Shown piece after piece: positions 1 through 13,310 of a stretch of DNA of 64,000 bases. This stretch comes from Ficedula albicollis. Lineage: Eukaryota; Chordata; Aves; Passeriformes; Muscicapidae. The notes beneath the pieces were generated by a model. The model was not told the DNA's origin and searched no databases. It saw nothing but the letters and a program-made list of their open reading frames with translations. The stretch's first letter is position 1. Each line of letters starts with the position of its first letter. The DNA is taken from positions 356,688-420,687 of the forward strand of contig NW_004775926.1 in the NCBI RefSeq assembly GCF_000247815.1, read 5' to 3'. A program made the position numbers and the translations under genes.

Positions 1-3000
1 ATGCAGGATCAGAAAACAACGCAAAGGCAACCACTTCCAAAAATGTAGTGTCCTGCAGAGGTCACAGCTGTTCCCAAGAGCAGCCGTGATGCCCTGGAGA
101 GGTAATGCTTTGTGGAAGCTGTGTGAGGAGGACCTGCTGAACACATAATTTCCTCTGAGGTGATGCTGTTCCCTTGCATTTTGCGTTGTCATTTCCCGAG
201 CCACAGTTTGATTGCACTTGGAAATGGATCTTGGCTGTGGTGGAGGACACATCTCCTGAGGTGCAGGACCAGGACATGGTGACCTGAGCAAGCAAACACA
301 GAAGGAACTCACCTTTGCCAGAAAAGAGGAGAAGGCACCAGCTAGCAGATTTGGCAACCAACAGAAAAATGGGCAGTTGGTGGATGCTATTGGATCTCAC
401 TCTCCTCTGTGTGGTGTTTGGAGGGCTACAGTCCTAACACACTTCTGTGGCTATTGCAGCAAGATTTAAATCAGTCGGTCATTCATATTACCTCAAATGA
501 ACAATGGGTAGAACCCTGATGGTGGAAGGATTTCAAAAGCATGTTAGGATTTTTTCCTTCCTTTATGTACCAATGACCTTGCAGAGAAAATTAATATTAA
601 ATGTTCAGTACAAGACAGAAAACCACCATGCAGGCGGGTTCAAACAAATCTTCAAATGTTTTAGATTTCTAGTGCAAGTGGAGGGCAACCTGCAAAGATA
701 AAACTTGTCCTCAGTCTTGCTTGATTATCCCCTCATGGCATTTCTTAAACTACAGTAATGTGACAGGGTGTAAATTTCTGTGTCCTTCAACAGCTGGAGT
801 TACTGTTCCTAGCACAAGTTTTGCTACTTCAGCATATTTCTCCAGGCAAACTATAAAAGCAAAATAAATGTACATGTATTTCTGTAAATAAACACACACA
901 GGCATGAATCTGTTCGTGTTAGGCATTGTATAGGAATGCATTTCTCTCAATTAGCCTTTAACCATGCTGGGGATGAAGTGATGGATCTGGCAGGAGTCTC
1001 TTGTGGGTGCTTGAGTGCTGGCTGCTCCTCAGCTGGTGGAATATCTCCAGCAAACATTGCCAGTGAAATGGTTGCTTTGCATCCTCCTGAGAAGAAAAGA
1101 GGAGGAAAGGTGTCTGTTACTTGTTAAATATCAAGCAGACAAAAAACACTATATTTTTTTCCTCCTCCTTCCTCTTCTTACTGAGGAAAGGAAGACCACC
1201 TTCACTTTTTCTGTTAGCTGGGTTGTATTACACTGGATCATAATAAAATGTAATACATTAATCTCCAGGATTGAATGGAGGGTTTCATTTCAACATATGT
1301 GGTAAGTCCTGCCCATTTGAATAATTCCTCATTTATTTCCATTTCACATTTTTTTCCTGCATTGCACAGAACACCTGTTTCTCTGTATCTGAAGGAAGGA
1401 GCTATTTCTCGTTTTGCTTTCACAGACAGAAGGCTGTGAAGCACCAATAATTAGGGAGGCTAGCTGGAAGGTGCCACATCAACATGGAATCCACAGTTTT
1501 TATAATTCAAAGTGACCAAGTTGAAGGCTGTTTTGCCTCACCTGGAGGACGGAAGGAGACAGTTTGGAGGCACAAGGTTTGGGCAGACGAGGTATTCCTG
1601 CACTGATGTTCCACAACTCACTACAACTACTTCATTCACAAAAGGCATTCTTCCTTAGTTTCACTACGAAGTGAAGGGGCAGAGAAAAGATCCAACCCCT
1701 CAGATATTTAAAGCTCAGCATTATTGCTCAGACATTCCTACTGCCTTCTGAGTCAGACTTACACCTATTTTGCCGTGCAGGACTGACCATTACATAGAAA
1801 TTACCAGGTTCTTCAGCCTCAGGAGACTGAGAACAATTACCTACATTAGCACGCTATTTTCCCTTCTGTAATTAACTCTACTCTGCTGACACTGAAGATC
1901 ATTTGCTTGCCAAGGAAGAACAGTTCTCTAAAAATGTTTGCAAAGAATTCGTTCCCCTGTTTCTCTGCAGTGAAATTCGGGTTTTTTTGCGCTCCTTTTC
2001 TTCTGAACACTTCCACCCTCAAGAGAGAAGGCAAGGGGAAATCACATCTCCCATTTACAGGCTTTCTGTGGCGCCTCAAACCTTTGTGTCATCCTTCATG
2101 CTGGTACACACTGTGCTAAAGCAAACTACAATATTTTGTCAGCAGAAGAATTCGAGCCATTAACCACCTCACTCCATAATCCTGGGGGTAAAGATCTGTG
2201 AAGCAGATTGAGGAGAGACTGAATTTGCAAGGGGCTCTGACAGTGTCAGTGCATAACCTGTTTCCCGAGAATTTAATTCTCAAAAATGCTATTTTTTCAT
2301 CCAATTGCTCATGCAGCACTGCCATCTCGTGGTCCCTCCTGTTGCAGCTCTGCCCTGACAGCAAAAAGCAGGTGGGAAGAGCCTACTAATCCCAGCAGAA
2401 ATAGCTTGTGCTGTTAAACTGCTATCCTGCCAAATGCCTACCAGGATGCATGAGCAGGCTGTGCTTAGGGCATCTGCCAAAGTCTGTGGGAAGAAGATTT
2501 AGGGCAGAAAAGGATCCTGGAAACACGTGGATTTAGGGAACTTCCAAAACGAAGTTTGCAAGAGCAACAGCCCAGATGTTTTGTTTTGTGTTTCTATACA
2601 GAAAACAAACCGCAAAGGATTACTATCTTCACCTTAAAAAACAAACAAACAAACAAAAATAATCCAAGCACAAAACACAAAAGCAGAAATAAAATGTCAA
2701 TTAAAGAGTGGTTGGATTAGGAAGGGGGGCAAAAAAGCAATTTAAAAACTGTTGGAGTAAATGTTTTGTGAACAGGCTGACTGACTTCCAGTTTAGCATT
2801 CTTCGTCTCCTTTCCCAACGACCCACAAGCTGCAAATGCATGGTCCCCAAAAGTTCCACTGCTCAGTATTTTAAAATCATGGGATGTTCACAGTGAGCTG
2901 ATGGGGGCTGTGATGGGATTTGAGCAGCACTGGGATCATTCACTGGCAAACACCAACAGAGCCAGACTACGGCTGCAGTCCCACAGGTTTATGAATCACC

Positions 3001-6000
3001 TGCTGAAATCAATGGGACAACGAACCTGCTCAAGATTACACATGTGCTGACGTCTCTCCCTGAGTCAAGGCTGCATGGTGGGGAATAAATTACCCAGCCA
3101 GATAGAGCTGACGTATCAAGGAAGATGTAAGCTTGAGATTGGGATCTCTTGATTGCCCTAAGTTGCTGAAGGTGCTGTTGGTATAATACACAAATAATCC
3201 ATTAAAAATCTTTTCATCTCACAGGCTGGTCTGCCTGAGAGTTGTTGACATCAGAGTGTTGCTGCACAAATATTGTTTAAGGCTGAGACGTGATTTCTGT
3301 TAACAAATATGGTGGATAAACTTCTGCCCATACCTGACTGGTGACCCCAAAGGATGTTCGAGTAGTGCTGGTATTTGTGCCATTTTGTATGCGCTGAATT
3401 TTGTTTGCCATTGTAAAAAAATTTGGGAGTACATTTGCCACGCTTCCACCAAAGCTGATTTCTTATTACGCATTACTCTGAACACAAAACCTAGATGACT
3501 TTTATTAATTACCATTATTATTGGCAATATACAACTTATAAACTTTTCTTATTTTTAGAAAGAAAATCTTCCTCCTGGCTCATGCTTTACTTTTTAATTG
3601 GCTGAGAAGGCTTTGAAGTTTAATAGCTATGCAATGTGGAAAAAAGTGCCTGCTCTCTAGGCTTGAAAGAGTATTTTAACCTGTAGAGTTGGGTTTCCTT
3701 TTTGTTTATTGGTCAGGTGACTGGCCATTCACTGCCTTTCATGTAGCAAAAGCTGCTTTCTGTGCCACATTGCCATCACTGCACTGAACACTTATTTTGC
3801 TGCAGGTAGGAAGTCAAAGGTAAGAACTTAATATCTTACAACATGTGCCATCTGGGTCTTCTGTGCTCTTACAAAGAAATTTGTTTTCAGTTTCTTACCT
3901 TATTTCCCTTGACAATTTGCAGATTAAGTGCACATTTTCCACTGGCTCTGAAGCAGAGAACATGCAGTGAAGAAAAGGCAAGTCTGTAATTTCATGTTGA
4001 ATTTTTCTTTGTTTTCCTGTTCTCACATACTTCAGTCGCTTCACATTTCTCCTTCTTAGGAAACTAGGTGAGTCCCCCGAAGTGTGTGTAGAGTTCTTAG
4101 GTCCATTTTGGACCTCTTGAAACTTTTGCAGCCACTTGAAACATCTGTGGACTTAATAAACCACCTACTTCAACCAGGAGTCAAATGTCAGCTATGATAA
4201 ATACGAAATATTGACCTTGGGGACAAGAAAAATACTGCATCATATCATTATTTCTTGGGTTTTTCTCAGAGAAAAAACTTTGGGGTACCAACTAAGAAAT
4301 TAGCCTGCCCACATATGCTGAGTTCCAAAATGGCACAGAAAGAGTCAGACTCTGTCTCAAGAAATCTGCCTGTCCTGCCTAAAAAAGTCCTGCCTAAAAG
4401 CAAAGGCTGGGGAAACAAAAACTCTCCCCAGAAATGTGGAGTGATATTCTGTAGCTCATCATTGATCAAGTTGAACTGATTCTGCAGAAACTTAGGCCTG
4501 AGTGACTCTTGTGTGCATGACATCCTTCAAAGGACAGCATTTTCCAAAAACAATTACCAAACACAGAAGCCAGGCATCTTCAGTTTGTGGGAGTGACACC
4601 TCTCAGAGCATCTGGATGGACACTTTCAAAAGCATTTTAGCATGTCAGAATTGTACCTGGAGCCCTCATGAGCGTGGAACCCTTGTGAAAGGGTGTCACT
4701 TTTTCCTCTTGAAGCTGCTAATCACAATGTTCCTGTCCCCTGGCAGGCAGGTGATGCCACATTGTTTCACAGAGCTGTGCAGCCTCAGATTGCAGAAGAG
4801 CTGCTCCTATTAAAAAACAAACAAAATAAAACAAAAAAAACACACCCAGGGAGCAGCTGGGGAGGAGCTGAAATAAGTCATGGACCACAGCAAGGTCCTT
4901 CCTGCCATTCGAGTCTGATGGGTCAAATACAGGAGAGAAAAAATTTGAGGGAGAAATGAAAAAGTATTGTCAAAGGGAAAAAACACACTGATCATTGCAA
5001 TCTTGTTTAGAGTTGCAAAAAATAAGGGTTAATTCCAGTGATAATAACAGCTATTAGCATTTATGATAAGTGAGATTTATAGTGACGACTGCATTTGGCC
5101 ATATTTGAGTAAAATTAATATCTACAGTCGCTTTCTATTTCACATGTTGGAAAGGGACTGCTTTGTTCTCACCTGATTTCTGTACGTTTCACAGTTTTTG
5201 CCTTATACTTTGCTGAAGGACATGAAGGGATTGATTTGCAAGACATAACTTGCCAAGATTTGCAGAGACAAAAGAAACTCAGCTAATTGTAAGGGCTTTG
5301 AAGATAATTCAAATAATTCCTCAAACCATATGCTGGGATATCAGGGAGTAATGGCTAGCTGGAAATATCCAGCAAAATCCTGAGGCTGTTAGAAATGTGA
5401 TACCACACTCTGAATTCTGCCAGTGGCCTCACCTGAAGGTAATTTTCAGCCCCATTCAAATACTCCAGGTTTCACCATGTCCTTGAAGCAAGGACAGAAA
5501 CCCAACTTGTAGCATTTTTTTGAAGCCATCTGCAACCCAACCTCTCATCCCTCTTTCAGCTCCAGCAAATATCACCATTGTGCAACAGATTTACTGATCA
5601 GACCAGTTCAGCACATGCTTTTCATGCATCTGTGCAGGAAAGTGCCAGGTGATCTCACCGGGCTCTGCGCTCGCTGGGGTGAAGCACCCCTGATTCACAT
5701 CCCATCAATGACATTTTTCATACCTTCAGCTCCCTGGGAGCACAACCCTCCGGGTGAGTTTAGCCAAAGTTTGTCAAGTGTGGCTACTGGAAGTGGAGCT
5801 GCCTTAGGAGAAGGGGGTGTGATTGCAGAAAATGTTACCCAGCCGCAAATCACGGGTGGTAGAAGAAGCACTGACCTGCTGCTTCTGGTAAAGAGTGGAA
5901 CCATCTTTTCAGGGCAGACTAGAAAGTGCTGGTTCAGTTGGATAAAAGAGGCATGGGAAGGAAACCTGGAGATTATGTGCCATTAGACGGACTGGTGTCT

Positions 6001-6181
6001 TTTGTGTGGACTGTAAACCGCTCTCATCATCAAGGAGAAAAGTGCATAAGTTTTATTCACTTATAAAACTTGGGGAGATATCCAGAAAATTATTGTTGTG
6101 AATTTCATATTTTATAAAAGATCATGGGTAAAATGTATACTGCTTAAATTTAGGGGCATTTAAATCTATTTATATACTCTT
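1..6181. other. Non-coding single-copy sequence, no gene recognised
   Basis: All six frames are broken by frequent stops. The longest open frames (about 110-125 codons, for example 5615-5986 on the plus strand and 62-400 on the minus strand) have no recognisable domain or splice context. Small A-rich patches occur at about 2636-2662 (CAAA units) and 4812-4850. I see no transposon end that I can name. The stretch looks like ordinary intergenic or intronic vertebrate DNA. Confidence 0.7.
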
Positions 6182-6455
6182 TTCCCAAGTAGCAAGTAGT
6201 AGGACAAGAGGAAATAACCTCAAGCTGTGACTGGAGAGGTTTAGATTAAACATCAGGAAAGGATTCTTCACTGAAAGGGTGGTCAAGCATTGGAAGAGGC
6301 TGCCCAGGGAAGTGGTTGGGTCGCTATTCCTGAGAGATTTAAGAGATGTGTAGATGGGGCACTTGAGGGCATGAGGCCTTGACAGTGCTGGGTTGATGGT
6401 TGGACTTGATGATCCCAAGGGTATTTTCCAACCTAAATAACTTTATGGTTCCATG
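6182..6455 (+). mobile_element. CR1 LINE, 3' end fragment
   Basis: This matches the 3' part of the avian CR1 consensus as I know it. In order it carries the 'taggacaagaggaaat' block, 'cactgaaagggtggtcaagc', 'gaggctgcccagggaagtgg', 'cagtgctgggttgatggttg' and the terminal 'ttttccaacctaaataactt', ending in a decayed ATTCTATG-type tail. CR1 is a non-LTR retrotransposon whose copies are usually 5'-truncated, as here: only about 275 bp of the 3' UTR remains and none of ORF2. It lies in sense orientation on the plus strand. Open frames through it have no coding meaning. Confidence 0.93.
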
Positions 6456-7136
6456 CTGTTACACCTGGACACATAAAATGTAATCATATTTTTTTAACTG
6501 ACTACCTTTCTGAAGCAGCAATTATTATGAAATACCATAATATTTAGGAACAGAGTACTTAAACTTTACAAGGTGATATTGCTATGATGAATTAATCAGT
6601 TCACTGAAAATAAATTATTAGACCACCATAATCCACTGTAAATAAATTATTAGTAATTATTGTAACCACCTTTAGAGCATTACAAGAAGTAAATTGTTCA
6701 AAGAAATACATAAGGATATGTGTGATTTAATAAAATAGAGATGCAGTGATTCATAAAAATAATTCCAGGAATTTTCTTGGATACTCTCTTTTTATCTTTA
6801 TCAGAGAGGATGTGAGGAAGCACAGCATCAGAATACATATTTATTTCCTTAAAGATGCTTAAAAAGTCTTTTGAGGAAAACTTGGAATACAGTGGTTTAA
6901 CTGAGACCATTCTTTCTTGGAAAAGAATGTCTCCACAGAGAAGAGAGTATCCAGGTTTGAGACTACCTGAGGAATCTGAATATACATGAGTCCATAGTAC
7001 CCTGTAGTTGTCACTCCACCCTCTGTCATATTTGCAAAGTTATCAGTCAAACAAAGTGCCCAGTGGCTGGGGAAACGGGAATATCACACCCATTTCTGAA
7101 AAAGGGTAGAAAGGACACAAAATTTTCGCCTCTGCA
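6456..7136. other. AT-rich non-coding spacer, nothing recognised
   Basis: No gene or named repeat is visible. A weak imperfect repeat of 'ataaattattag' occurs around 6609-6655. Minus-strand open frames of 60-70 codons are short and featureless. Confidence 0.6.
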
Positions 7137-7293
7137 TTGGAGAGCCATGGATTTGATTGATGGATGGACAGATCCGCAGCAGGACCACAGGAGAGCTGCC
7201 AAAATGATCAGAAGGCTGAGATTCGGTGTGGTTCATCCTGGTCATGAGAGGAGTTTGGGGAGAATATGCTCCAGCCTTTCCATATATTACAGG
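7137..7293 (+). mobile_element. CR1 LINE, upstream part of a copy split by (GAAA)n
   Basis: The segment resembles the stretch of CR1 just upstream of its 3' UTR. The block 'gccaaaatgatcagaagg' corresponds to the CR1 block around 'gccacgaagatgatcagagg', and 'ccagcctttccatatatta' corresponds to the CR1 'cagccttccagtattta' region. Divergence is fairly high, so the element is old or poorly aligned by eye. The copy then runs into A/G-rich sequence and the tetranucleotide array, and CR1 similarity resumes after the array at about 8187. I infer one element interrupted internally rather than two insertions, because the missing CR1 interval is only a few tens of bases. Confidence 0.65.
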
Positions 7294-8378
<1,085 letters not shown>

Positions 8379-8496
8379 TTCTGTGTGGCTTTCTAAGTGG
8401 TACTGTGTGGCAGTGTTTTTCTTTAAAAATATTCAAGAATTGTGTTAGTGTTTATTACGAAACTGTGCTCTGTGGTCAGCCAGCAAACTACATTAG

Positions 8497-8669
8497 CAAT
8501 ATTTTCTGTATGTTTCCCAAGCTTAGTAGTTACTACATCAAGTAGATGCATGAATGCAAATAATGATGAAAGCTGAAGAAATACAATATTTTCTGTATGT
8601 TTCCCAAGCTGAGTAGATATTACATCAAGTAGATGCATGAATGCAAATAATGATGAAAGCTGAAGAAAT
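8497..8669 (+). repeat. Tandem duplication, 87 bp x 2
   Basis: The unit starting 'caatattttctgtatgtttc' (8497-8583) is repeated at 8584-8669 with a few substitutions (for example 'cttagtagttac' against 'ctgagtagatat'). The copies abut with no gap, as expected from slippage or unequal exchange. No coding content is visible. Confidence 0.95.
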
Positions 8670-9883
8670 GTTTGTAAATTATATTGGTTTTTTCAGTCTT
8701 TCTGAATTTCCTGGAATGATAAATGGACAGATTTTAAAAGCTTCATTGTATTATTTCTGTGTAATTTAATGGCACCTCAACAGGGGTAAGACAGAAATCA
8801 CAAAGAAATTAAGGATAGTAATTAAAACCTGTTTATGTATTGCATGTATCCATACACACAGATGTGCATGTGCGAAACATATTACATGGAAGTTTATTCA
8901 TGCATATACTTTGACTGTAACATTTTCTAAGAAAATAGATCCTTATGTGCCTCAATTTTCAGGAAAAGTTGGTGTTGAAAACTTTTTCAATATTGAAAAA
9001 TGAAAAAAAATATTAATTTTTCTGGTTTCTCAGGGAATGCACAGGGAAGGACTGGCCTTCCCACAGCACATCTCTTCATTGGCATTCAATATCTTTTCTG
9101 GGAATAAAGGTGAGCAGAAGAAACGTATTAAGCTGAACAGTTGCTACTATGTTTGCTACCTCCACAAAATTCTGCATTGTCTTTTGCACCAGCATTTTTC
9201 AAGGGAGGCCTCACGTGCCATTCCTCATTTACTTACAGTGGAATTGCAGTTTACTTCCAGGTTTATGTGAGGAAGGAGTGAAACATTAAACTAATTGCTT
9301 TAATCATATATTGAAATAATATTGGAACACATTGCTCAGTGATGCTGGAGGGCTGAGGAAGAAGGGAGGAGGAATTCCGTGGAGCTGAGAAAGCCAGGAA
9401 CCTGCTTTCAGTAAGGACTTCCTAGCAGTTCTGCTCCTCTACCTTCTCTGTGATCACACCAGAAACCTGAGTTTTTATTTGGACACTTGTGTTTTAGAAA
9501 GTCCAGCTCAACCTGTAGTTGAAATTATTTTTACCTATGAAAGACTCCAGGGTAGAGGACGCTTCTCCTTTCATACAAGAAAGCGTTGACATAACATTGT
9601 GGATGTTTGGTAAGCTCTGAATCACTCTGCAGAGGATAATGGGTGGGTCTTGGACTGAGACCAGAATTTCATTGGAGAGGGTTTTCACTCAGTTCGCAGT
9701 CTGAGACAGCATTGTGAAAAGTTGTTGTTATCTCACTGTCTTCCAAAAGCCAATTTGCCCCTGGATGAAAGGCAAGCTACCATTTTAATGTATTCTCTCC
9801 ATGTTCTCAGATGAGATCAAGTGTAACTTGGTCATAGGAGATATTTATTTCAAAGTAATTTTTTGTATTTTGGATGTTTAGAC
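8670..9883. other. Non-coding spacer, nothing recognised
   Basis: AT-rich sequence with short broken frames. The 77-codon plus frame at 9037-9270 and the 64-codon minus frame at 9494-9688 show no domain. Confidence 0.6.
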
Positions 9884-9988
9884 GACTGCTCTCTTGGAAG
9901 TGGCATGGTGTTTCTAAGCTGTCTTCAGGAGGATTTTCCTGACTGCTCTCTTGGAAGTGTTTCTAAGCTGTCTTCAGGAGGATTTTCC
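9884..9988 (+). repeat. Tandem duplication, 57 and 48 bp
   Basis: The block 'gactgctctcttggaagt' through 'cttcaggaggattttcc' occurs at 9884-9940 and again at 9941-9988. The first copy carries 9 extra bases after 'ggaagtg'. The copies are otherwise essentially identical and directly adjacent. Confidence 0.95.
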
Positions 9989-12900
9989 ATTCCCTATATG
10001 CTGTTTCCCTCCTCTTGCCCCACAAGAACCACCTCCTGATCTAAGTTCTGCCGTTGGTAGTGTCCCTTCTTTATTTGCATTGACCTCGGGCAACAATTCC
10101 AGTGGTTTCACCCCGAGTGAGTAAGTGTGCCTGGCAATCTGAATAATCTCCCTGCACAGCAAACAGCCAGGGATACCCCTAGTTAATGTTCTGTTAATTA
10201 AAAAATCGGGCCTAAGCTGCTCCGAGCAGAATAACGTAGCAGATCCCATCTCTCTCTGTCTCTTTGCTCCATCACCAATATCTACTTTGCTGGAACCACT
10301 CAGAGTCAAGAAGTCTGACAGAAATGAGCTTCACCTGCTGCCAGGGTTGCAGCCAATTTGGCACAGCACTATCAGCTGCTGTTGGGTGCAGAACAACCAG
10401 CTCCAACCTGTTCTGGAAGGTTGCTCCCCCACTTCACTGCTGTCAGATTGTTCTCCTCCTTCCTCTCCTTTTCCTCTTCAACTTCTAGTGATTTTAGGAG
10501 ACCCTAGGCTTTTCACAGCACAGATATTCTACAAAATAAGTAGCCTGACATCTCTAAATTCTGTTCTATCTCCATGCTGCTGTTGCAAGTTGCAGGTAAA
10601 TTCAGCAGAGGAGTTCTGACAAGTGTTGCACTGATGAACGCTTATAGCAGAAGAAATACTGGGAGTTATATGCCTTGCAGAAATGATCTTAAAAACGTGA
10701 GCAGCTTCCACCTTACCAGACAAAAAGAACAAAACTGCCAGGGAAATAGTTTGCCTGCTAAACTGACTTCCTCAAACAACATATTCTAGGCAGGAGAAAC
10801 TTGGTGGAACAATAAATGAAGGAAGGGAAATAAGCTGAATTTTTTGTTCCGTTAACAAAATGAAGGAGAAGGGAGATAGAAGTTGCAAAAGGGTAATTTC
10901 AAGAGAAGAGTCTGCAAGGAAACTTAGTGAGGAAGGCAGTGATAAGGGGACTCTTAAATAGCAGATAAGATGTGATTCCAACCTCCAGAGCAAAAAAAAA
11001 AGGAAAGAGGTTTTGGTTATAGTCTTTGGAAATCAGGATAAGACAGAAGATTCTTTCAGGTGAAACAATAGATCTTATGTGAATTAGGAGGACTGAAAAG
11101 TGAAACTGGGGGAAACTAAAAGTAATGTGTGATAGGGAAGGGAAAATGTGTTTGTACAATGAAGAACAATCAAGAACAGATGGAAAGGACACATTACAAA
11201 GCCACAATATTTATTTAATTAACACTCAATATTTATTCATTACTTTCTCACCTGACAAGTTGTAACAGCTTTCCACTAACTGAAGATCAAAAACTTAAAT
11301 AAAATCGTAAAACAGTCTATGCAGAACAGCTTTACATACACAGAAACTCCAAAAACTAGTCATGGCATGGACCTCTGGATTTCTTTTCTCTCTTTGGTGC
11401 AAGTATCTCTTTGTAGCCACAAACTGCAGATAAAAAATTAAAGATAAAAATAATATACTTCATAAAACATAAGAAGTTTACTAAAATTATACCTGAGTTG
11501 CTTCAATTGCTTTGATTGGCAAACAGAATTCTCATTCAAATTGAAAAACTATGATAGTTCCTTCTATTTAAAAATAATTAGAAATGTGCTTGGAAAATCA
11601 CAGCCTGTTGAGCTAGCATGTTTAAAGAAGTTACAATCCTTGATCCTTAGAGGTGGTAACCTCTAAGCAGAAACAGAGTAAAATGATTATTTATCTCTTG
11701 TGTTGATGTTGTCATATTAAATAAATTTCTTCATAGTGTGAAATCAGTAATGGATTCAATAAAATATATCAATAAATCATAAGGTTTTGTTGTTGTGTCT
11801 GAAAAAATAATTTTGGAGAATATTTCCCTAGAAAAATAGAGACAATTAGGAAGGAAAAACAAACAAATCAAGTCTGACACATTATGCAATGCAGATTCCC
11901 TTGGGTGTCAATAAACATGGCAAAGCCAGGGAAAGTTTTATGGATCAGAAGTCTAAAGAACTAAGCACAACATTGCACCTTGACAAAAAGTGTCTCTTAA
12001 TGAAGAAACTAAATTAAATGTTTCCTCCAATGAGCCCCAGTAACCAAAGCAAACAAGGAAATAATAATGAGCCTTGGAAATACTACCCGTGAAAGAGGAT
12101 CATGTAGTTTCTTTGATGAAAAGTGAAAATCACCCAAAATCAAACAAGCCTCTGCACATCATCACACTGAGTTCTCACATTTTTGGCTGCAGGCACATTT
12201 CATATGTAACCTGGTTTGACAAGTTGCACTGGAAGAATTCCAGGGCTAGAAAATCTACCTCTTTCAAACTATATAACTGAAATAAATACTAACTTTTTGC
12301 AGTGATTTATTTTTTTTTTCCTTTGAAATACTGAGTGTTGAGGTCCTTCCTTTCCTGTACCATATCTGAACACCCTTCTCCAAAACTCTTTGTCCGAAAC
12401 GTGAACAGAGAATGATGAATGCCAAAACATACATTAAAAAAATTTTGACATCAAACTTCAAAATTTACTTTGAAGACTGTGTTTGAGTTCAGGGCTGTCA
12501 GGATGAGTTCTGCCTCTGCCATACTTTTTGCAGTCAGGTGAGTTCAGCAGAATTGCACGGGATGTACACAACACAGTTTGGTCCATCAGCTTCTGCCATT
12601 ATCTAACCTTCTTCAGTTTTGGGTGTAATCAGCTTAGAGTAGATTAAATTCTGTGCCAGCAGATCTACAGAATCACTGAATTCCTCAGGACAGCTTTTTT
12701 ATTCCAGATTACAAATATACCCTGTGCAGTTGGGGAAGAAACATCTAATTTCCTAGCAGAGGTTTTCCAAGAACTTCTAGTTCATGGAACACTTTGATTA
12801 TTTGAATAATGATAATTATACAAAAAAATGCTGATGAGTGATGGACAGAGCAACACAGACTTTTAAAGTATACTTAGTTTACTTTAATTGCCACCTCTGT

Positions 12901-13010
12901 TTAAAATGGGAGGGCCATTTTGCTAAGGGTTGGTGTATAGCTAGTATTTTCCTCTTTTTTTTACTCTCAAGATTTTAATATTGGGCTGCTTCTGATTACC
13001 CTTGAAATTA
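9989..13010. other. Non-coding spacer, nothing recognised
   Basis: No gene is seen. Open frames up to about 110 codons around 9974-10619 overlap on both strands and look like chance. A short imperfect repeat of 'caatatttatt' lies at about 11206-11240. AT content is high from about 11200 onward. Confidence 0.6.
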
Positions 13011-13310
13011 CAGGACAGGAGGAGGTGGCCTGAAGTTGTGCTAGATTGGATAATAAATTAAACAAAATTTTTTTCACTGAAAGGGTGGTCAAGCATTGAA
13101 AGTAGATTATTCATCAGAAACAAAAATTTTTTCACTGAAAGTGTGGTCAAGCATTGAAAGTAGATTATTCATCATTCCTGAAGGGAGTTAAAAGACGTGG
13201 ATGTGGCACCTGGGAATATGGATTAGTGTTGGGCTTGGCAGTGCTGGGTTAATGGTTGGATTCACTGGTCTTAAGAGACTTTTCCAACTTAATGAATTTC
13301 TCATTCCATT
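13011..13310 (+). mobile_element. CR1 LINE, 3' end fragment with internal duplication
   Basis: The CR1 blocks are in order: 'caggacaggaggaggtggcc', 'cactgaaagggtggtcaagc', 'cttggcagtgctgggttaat' and 'gacttttccaacttaatgaa', ending near 'ctcattccat'. This is the same 3'-UTR type as the copy at 6182. The 'aggctgcccagggaagtgg' block is missing and replaced by 'tagattattcatca', which is carried twice by the internal duplication. It is an old, 5'-truncated copy in plus orientation. Confidence 0.9.
13063..13174 (+). repeat. 58-bp tandem duplication inside the CR1 copy
   Basis: The 'caaaattttttt...cactga' block through 'tagattattcatca' occurs at 13063-13120 and again at 13121-13174, differing by small changes such as 'gggtgg' against 'gtgtgg'. 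It arose after the CR1 insertion, because both copies carry the same CR1-derived sequence. Confidence 0.93.
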
